Positions 60,290 through 64,000 of a DNA stretch of 64,000 bases are shown here, one piece after another. Under the pieces are notes generated by a model that did no database searches, had not been told where the DNA came from, and saw only the letters and a program-made list of their open reading frames with translations. The stretch's first letter is position 1; each line of letters starts with the position of its first letter. The DNA lies in contig NZ_CP108462.1 in the NCBI RefSeq assembly GCF_036226365.1, positions 9,160,501-9,224,500 on the forward strand. Direction: 5' to 3'. The translations under genes and the position numbers were made by a program. Source of the stretch: Streptomyces sp. NBC_01262 (lineage in GTDB: Bacteria; Actinomycetota; Actinomycetes; Streptomycetales; Streptomycetaceae).

Positions 60290-62860
60290 TCACTCGTGTG
60301 CGATCGCCGCGAGTACGTTCATACGCGAGGCCCGCAGCGCGGGCAACAGCGCCGCGACCAGCCCCACCAGAACCGAACCCGCCACCACCGCGACCACCGT
60401 CGTCCAGGGAACCGCCAGCGCCGCCATGCCCTCCAGGGCGAGCACCTCGTGCGCGGCGAATCCCCACACCAGCCCGAGGCCCAGCCCCAGCACCGCACCG
60501 AAGACCGCGATCACCACCGACTCCAGCCGGATCATCCGGCGCAGCTGGAAGCGGGACAGCCCGATCGCCCGCAGCAGCCCGATCTCGCGGGTGCGCTCCA
60601 CGACGGACAGGGCAAGGGTGTTGACGACGCCCAGGACCGCGATGACGATCGCCAGCCCCAGCAGCCCGTAGACCAGATTGAGCAGCACCGAGATCTGGCC
60701 GCGCACCAGTGCCTTGTAGTCGGCCTGGTCGCGCACCTCGACCTGCGGATAGGGCTTGAGGGTCTTCTCCAGGGTGGCCCGGAGCGCGTCGGAGTCCGTG
60801 CCGGGCGCGGCGTTGACGTACAGCGCGGCGTCCTGGCTGTCCGGCAGATACCGCTCGGCCGTGGACAGGCCCATCATCAGCGCGGCGTCGTCGAAGCCGC
60901 CGATGGCGCCCTGCCCGGTGGTGAGTGCGCCGACCGTGAGGACGGTGGTGCGGCCGTTGGCGAACAGCGCCGGCAGCCGGCTGCCGATCCGCAGCCCGTG
61001 ATCGGCGGCGTACGGCTCGGCGACCGAGACCCGGCCGGGGGCGAGCGCCCGCGCGGTGTCGCCCGCCGCGTACTGCAGGTGCACCACGTCGTCGGCGCGG
61101 GCGCCGATGGCGGAGCCGGTCAGTTTGGTGGCCTTGCCGTTCGGCAGGGTGATGCGCACGGGTGCGTACCGCAGCGGTACGACCGCGCTCGTGCCCGGCA
61201 CCCGGCGCACCCGGTCGGTGACCTCCTGGCCGAAGGGCATGAAGTTGGCGCCCTGGACGACGAAATCGGCGCCGAGCGATTTGTCGATCTCGTGGTCGAA
61301 GGACCGCGACATCGACGCCCCGGCGATCGACATGCCGGTGACCAGCGCCAGCCCGATCATCAGCGCGGAGGCGGTGGCGCCGGTGCGGCGCGGATTGCGC
61401 AGGGCGTTGCGCTGGCTGATCCGCCCCACCGGGCCGAAGACCCGGGGGAACGCCCCGCCGAGCACCCGGATGACCGGCCGTACGAGCAGCGGGCCCGCGA
61501 CCACCGCCGCGATCAGCGACAGCAGGATCCCGAGCCCCAGCAGCGAAGCCGCGTCGGAGGTGTCGGTGCTCGCGGCGGCGCCGCCCAGCGCGACGGCCGC
61601 CAGGACGGTGAGCACCGCCCCGCCCAACGCCCGTACGCGCAGCGGGCGGCCGGCGCCCGAGGTCTCGACGTCGGACAGCGCGGCCATGGGGGAGACCCGG
61701 GCCGCCCGGCGGGCGGGCAGATACGCCGCGACCAGCGTCACCAGCACCCCGACCGCGTACGCCGCCACGGGCGTCGGCCAGCGGAAGACCATCTCGGCGG
61801 CGCTGATGTTCATCCCGAACACGCCCATCAGCCGGATCAGGCCGACCGCGAGGCCGACCCCGGTGGCCAGCCCCAGCGTGGAACCGGCCAGGCCCAGCAG
61901 CAGCGCCTCGACCAGCACCGAGCGGCGCACCTGGCGGCGCTCGGCGCCCAGGGCGCGCAGCAGGCCCAGCTCGCGGGTGCGCTGGGCGATCAGCATGGAG
62001 AAGGTGTTGACGATCAGGAAGACGCCGACCAGGACCGCGATCCCGGCGAAGCCCAGCATCACGTACTTGATGACGTCCAGGAAGGTGGACAGGCTCGCGG
62101 CGTCGGACTTCGCCTGCTCGTCCTGCGTCCGGTAGCCGTAGCCGGAGCCCAGCTCGGCGGTGATCCGCCGCTTCAGCGCGGCGTCGGAAACGCCGGGCAC
62201 GGCGTCGGCGTTGACGGAGGTCGCGACGCCGGGGCGGCCGATGAGGCGGGTCTGGGAGGTCGGGGTGTCCAGGAAGAGCAGGGCGGCGCCGGGGTTGGTG
62301 GTGGTGAAGGTCACGATGCCGGTGATCCGTACCGGGAAGGTGCCGGGCTGGGCGATCACCCGCAGGGTGTCCCCGATGGCGAGGTGCTTCTTGCGCGCGG
62401 TGTCGGCGTCGACCATCGCCTCGCCGTCGCCGTGCGGCGCGTGACCGCTGGTCAGCCGCACCGGACTGCGGGGCCAGACCGACCAGTTGGTGGCGATGGT
62501 CGGCGCGCCGGTCGTCGGGCCGACCTGCTCGCCGCGCGCGTCCACGACGGTTGCGTTCTGCACGCTGACATCGATCCTGGCGTCCGCGACCCCGTCCACG
62601 GCCGCCACCCTGCGCAACAGGGCGGCGGGCAGGGTCGGCACCTCGCCGGAGGTGAACTGGTCGTCCTCGCTGAAGGCCTCCTTCGGGCTCACCGTCACAT
62701 CGGCGGCCGTCGAGGCGAACAGCCGGTCGAAGGTGCGGTTGACGGTGTCCGAGAAGATCAGGCTCCCGGCCACGAACGCCACCGACAGCAGCACTGCCAG
62801 CGCCGACAGCAGCATCCGGCCCTTGTGAGCGAGAAAACCGCGCAGCGTCGCCCGGAGCAC
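60290..62860 (-). CDS. FtsX-like ABC transporter permease
   Basis: The 856-residue protein (GTG at 62860) has two FtsX domains: VLRATLRGFLAHKGRMLLSALAVLLSVAFVAGSLIFSDTVNRTFDRLFA at the start, FLDVIKYVMLGFAGIAVLVGVFLIVNTFSMLIAQRTRELGLLRALGAERRQVRRSVLVEALLLGLAGSTLGLATGVGL, then a second set ending with NTLALSVVERTREIGLLRAIGLSRFQLRRMIRLESVVIAVFGAVLGLGLGLVWGFAAHEVL. It pairs with the following ATPase and probably exports a lipid, peptide or drug. The adjacent 20.2-kb fragment is a decayed relative of this type. No regulator is adjacent in view. Confidence 0.92.
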   Translation of the reverse strand: MLRATLRGFLAHKGRMLLSALAVLLSVAFVAGSLIFSDTVNRTFDRLFASTAADVTVSPKEAFSEDDQFTSGEVPTLPAALLRRVAAVDGVADARIDVSVQNATVVDARGEQVGPTTGAPTIATNWSVWPRSPVRLTSGHAPHGDGEAMVDADTARKKHLAIGDTLRVIAQPGTFPVRITGIVTFTTTNPGAALLFLDTPTSQTRLIGRPGVATSVNADAVPGVSDAALKRRITAELGSGYGYRTQDEQAKSDAASLSTFLDVIKYVMLGFAGIAVLVGVFLIVNTFSMLIAQRTRELGLLRALGAERRQVRRSVLVEALLLGLAGSTLGLATGVGLAVGLIRLMGVFGMNISAAEMVFRWPTPVAAYAVGVLVTLVAAYLPARRAARVSPMAALSDVETSGAGRPLRVRALGGAVLTVLAAVALGGAAASTDTSDAASLLGLGILLSLIAAVVAGPLLVRPVIRVLGGAFPRVFGPVGRISQRNALRNPRRTGATASALMIGLALVTGMSIAGASMSRSFDHEIDKSLGADFVVQGANFMPFGQEVTDRVRRVPGTSAVVPLRYAPVRITLPNGKATKLTGSAIGARADDVVHLQYAAGDTARALAPGRVSVAEPYAADHGLRIGSRLPALFANGRTTVLTVGALTTGQGAIGGFDDAALMMGLSTAERYLPDSQDAALYVNAAPGTDSDALRATLEKTLKPYPQVEVRDQADYKALVRGQISVLLNLVYGLLGLAIVIAVLGVVNTLALSVVERTREIGLLRAIGLSRFQLRRMIRLESVVIAVFGAVLGLGLGLVWGFAAHEVLALEGMAALAVPWTTVVAVVAGSVLVGLVAALLPALRASRMNVLAAIAHE

Positions 62861-62870
62861 AGCCCGCTCC

Positions 62871-63623
62871 TCAGCTCTTCCGCAGTCCGTCGAACCGCTT
62901 GAGGCGCTCCAGCACGGCTTCCGCCGTGGGCCGGTCCATCTGGTCGACGATCCGGCCGTCCGCCAGGAACAGCACCAGGTCTGCGCGGGCCGCCGCACCA
63001 GGGTCGTGGGTCACCATCACCACGGTCTGGCCCAGCTCGTCCACCGCGTCCCGCAGGAAGCGCAGCACCTCCGCTCCCGCCCGCGAGTCCAGATTCCCCG
63101 TCGGCTCGTCCGCGAAGATCAGCTCGGGCCGCGACGCGAGCGCCCGCGCGCATGCCACCCGCTGCTGCTGGCCCCCGGACAGCTGGGCGGGCCGGTGCTT
63201 CAGCCGGTCGCGAAGCCCGAGGGTGTCGATCACCCGGTCGAGCCACTCCTGGTCCGGTTTGCGGCCCGCGATGTCCATCGGCAGCGTGATGTTCTCGGCC
63301 GCGTTGAGCGTGGGCAGCAGATTGAAGGCCTGGAACATGAAGCCGATCTTGTCCCGCCGCAGTCGTGTCAGCGCCCGGTCGTTCAGCCCCGTCAGCTCCG
63401 TGTCCCCGACCCACACCTGGCCCGACGTCACACTGTCCAGCCCCGCCAGGCAGTGCATCAGCGTGGACTTCCCCGACCCGGACGGACCCATCACCGCCGT
63501 GAACCGCCCCCGTGCGATCTCCGCGTCCACCGAATCCAGGGCTACGACCTGCGTCTCCCCGGTGCCGTACGTCTTGGTGAGTCCGTCGGCCCTTGCGGCG
63601 ACGCCGGTGCCCGGTGTCGACAT
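62871..63623 (-). CDS. ABC transporter ATP-binding protein (MacB/LolD type)
   Basis: A 250-residue ATPase with Walker A GPSGSGKST, MFQAFNLLPTLNAAENITLPMDIAG, QLSGGQQQRVACARALASRPELIFADEPTGNLDSRAGAEVL and the H-loop HDPGAAA. The ATG at 63623 is favoured because GGGGGA lies five bases upstream; an ATG at 63629 has the ribosome site too close. It is followed 10 bases downstream by the permease gene and forms the export pair with it. Confidence 0.92.
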   Translation of the reverse strand: MSTPGTGVAARADGLTKTYGTGETQVVALDSVDAEIARGRFTAVMGPSGSGKSTLMHCLAGLDSVTSGQVWVGDTELTGLNDRALTRLRRDKIGFMFQAFNLLPTLNAAENITLPMDIAGRKPDQEWLDRVIDTLGLRDRLKHRPAQLSGGQQQRVACARALASRPELIFADEPTGNLDSRAGAEVLRFLRDAVDELGQTVVMVTHDPGAAARADLVLFLADGRIVDQMDRPTAEAVLERLKRFDGLRKS

Positions 63624-63723
63624 GTTCATCCCCCATCGTGTGGAAGTGCCCGCTTGTCGTACTACCGCAACCGAGGGTAGAGCGTTTCGCGGTGCCGGGC
63701 ATCGTCCGTGGGGAGGGGAGGGG

Positions 63724-64000
63724 TCACGCCCACTGCTTACCGACCGGCACCTCCCCGAGGTGGGGCGCGGCCAGATGGAGGACCTCATAGCGCTCGCCGT
63801 CCACCCCCGCCGGGGCGGCGGCCTCCCACAGCGTGAAGCGCACGATCTCCCACCGCCGGGGATCGACGGCGAGCACCGAGCAGTGCACCCCGGGGGAGGC
63901 GACCCGCCGCTCCCAGGCCGCCACCGCCGCGCCCACCGCGGTCGCGGGATCGGCGCCCGCCGCGATCCGTTCGACGAGCCGGCTCGCACCGCGCGGCGGC
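63724..64000 (-). CDS. hypothetical protein, 5'-truncated by the window end
   Basis: The last 92 codons of a minus-strand gene that continues past the window. The visible part reads ...SRLVERIAAGADPATAVGAAVAAWERRVASPGVHCSVLAVDPRRWEIVRFTLWEAAAPAGVDGERYEVLHLAAPHLGEVPVGKQWA. I do not recognise a family. It is upstream of the ABC ATPase gene on the same strand with a 100-base gap. No motif beyond alternating strands and helices is clear. Confidence 0.55.
   Translation of the reverse strand, partial: PPRGASRLVERIAAGADPATAVGAAVAAWERRVASPGVHCSVLAVDPRRWEIVRFTLWEAAAPAGVDGERYEVLHLAAPHLGEVPVGKQWA

Overview
The window is very GC-rich actinobacterial chromosome, almost certainly Streptomyces or a close relative. 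Supporting features are the strong G/C bias at third codon positions, many GTG starts and four-base ATGA/GTGA gene overlaps, and gene types typical of the genus: a divergent second EF-Tu (tuf3), a secreted tripeptidyl aminopeptidase, an ECF41 sigma factor, ROK and DasR/HutC-type GntR regulators, F420-dependent LLM enzymes and TAT-exported PhoD. I saw no rRNA, tRNA, CRISPR array, intact insertion sequence or prophage. The gene density and housekeeping genes (tuf3, sbcCD, purB) suggest core chromosome with small accessory patches.

Layout. 0-6 kb: the N-terminus of a LuxR-type ATPase regulator, then two divergent three-gene operons of small-molecule enzymes (hydrolase, HbpS-like protein, tautomerase / SnoaL-like, YciI-like, quinone oxidoreductase) that share a 332-base regulatory region with a perfect 12-base inverted repeat, then a decayed secreted-protein gene and a flavin reductase. 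6-20 kb: housekeeping and repair genes (Nudix, TPR regulator, TVP38 and DedA membrane proteins, AlkD-like glycosylase, tuf3 with a possible leader peptide and hairpin, spermidine-synthase-like protein, MFS exporter, two left-handed beta-helix enzymes, a YbaK deacylase, GNATs, IMPACT). Several genes here end inside copies of a CTAG-tipped palindromic element. 20-33 kb: a permease pseudogene, sbcDC, an Lrp regulator divergent from a rhodanese, a DUF885 protein, an ACT-GNAT fusion, PhoD and a PucR regulator. 33.6-38.6 kb: a four-gene pyrimidine/hydantoin catabolic operon (NCS1 permease, F420-dependent LLM oxidoreductase, dihydropyrimidinase, beta-ureidopropionase-like amidase). 38.8-45.8 kb: two IclR regulators around a Nif3/CutA-like protein and a cyclase/amidohydrolase, a PhyH-like dioxygenase, an ECF41 sigma factor next to an SDR, and a GntR regulator with a dre-like operator. 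45.8-64 kb: tripeptidyl aminopeptidase, ROK regulator, an FtsX-type ABC exporter divergent from a two-component system, mug-purB, an SGNH hydrolase, a pair of CNNM/CBS transport proteins, a decayed F420 oxidoreductase and a second FtsX-type exporter.

How genes work together. The clearest pathway is 33.6-38.6 kb: uptake of a pyrimidine or hydantoin, cyclic amide hydrolysis, then carbamoyl removal. The LLM flavoenzyme sits where a dihydropyrimidine-forming reductase would be needed, with PucR as the likely nearby regulator. The system most worth testing is this possible F420-linked reductive pyrimidine pathway. The next most interesting are the CTAG-tipped element that supplies stop codons and terminators together, and the leader-ORF/hairpin arrangement before tuf3.
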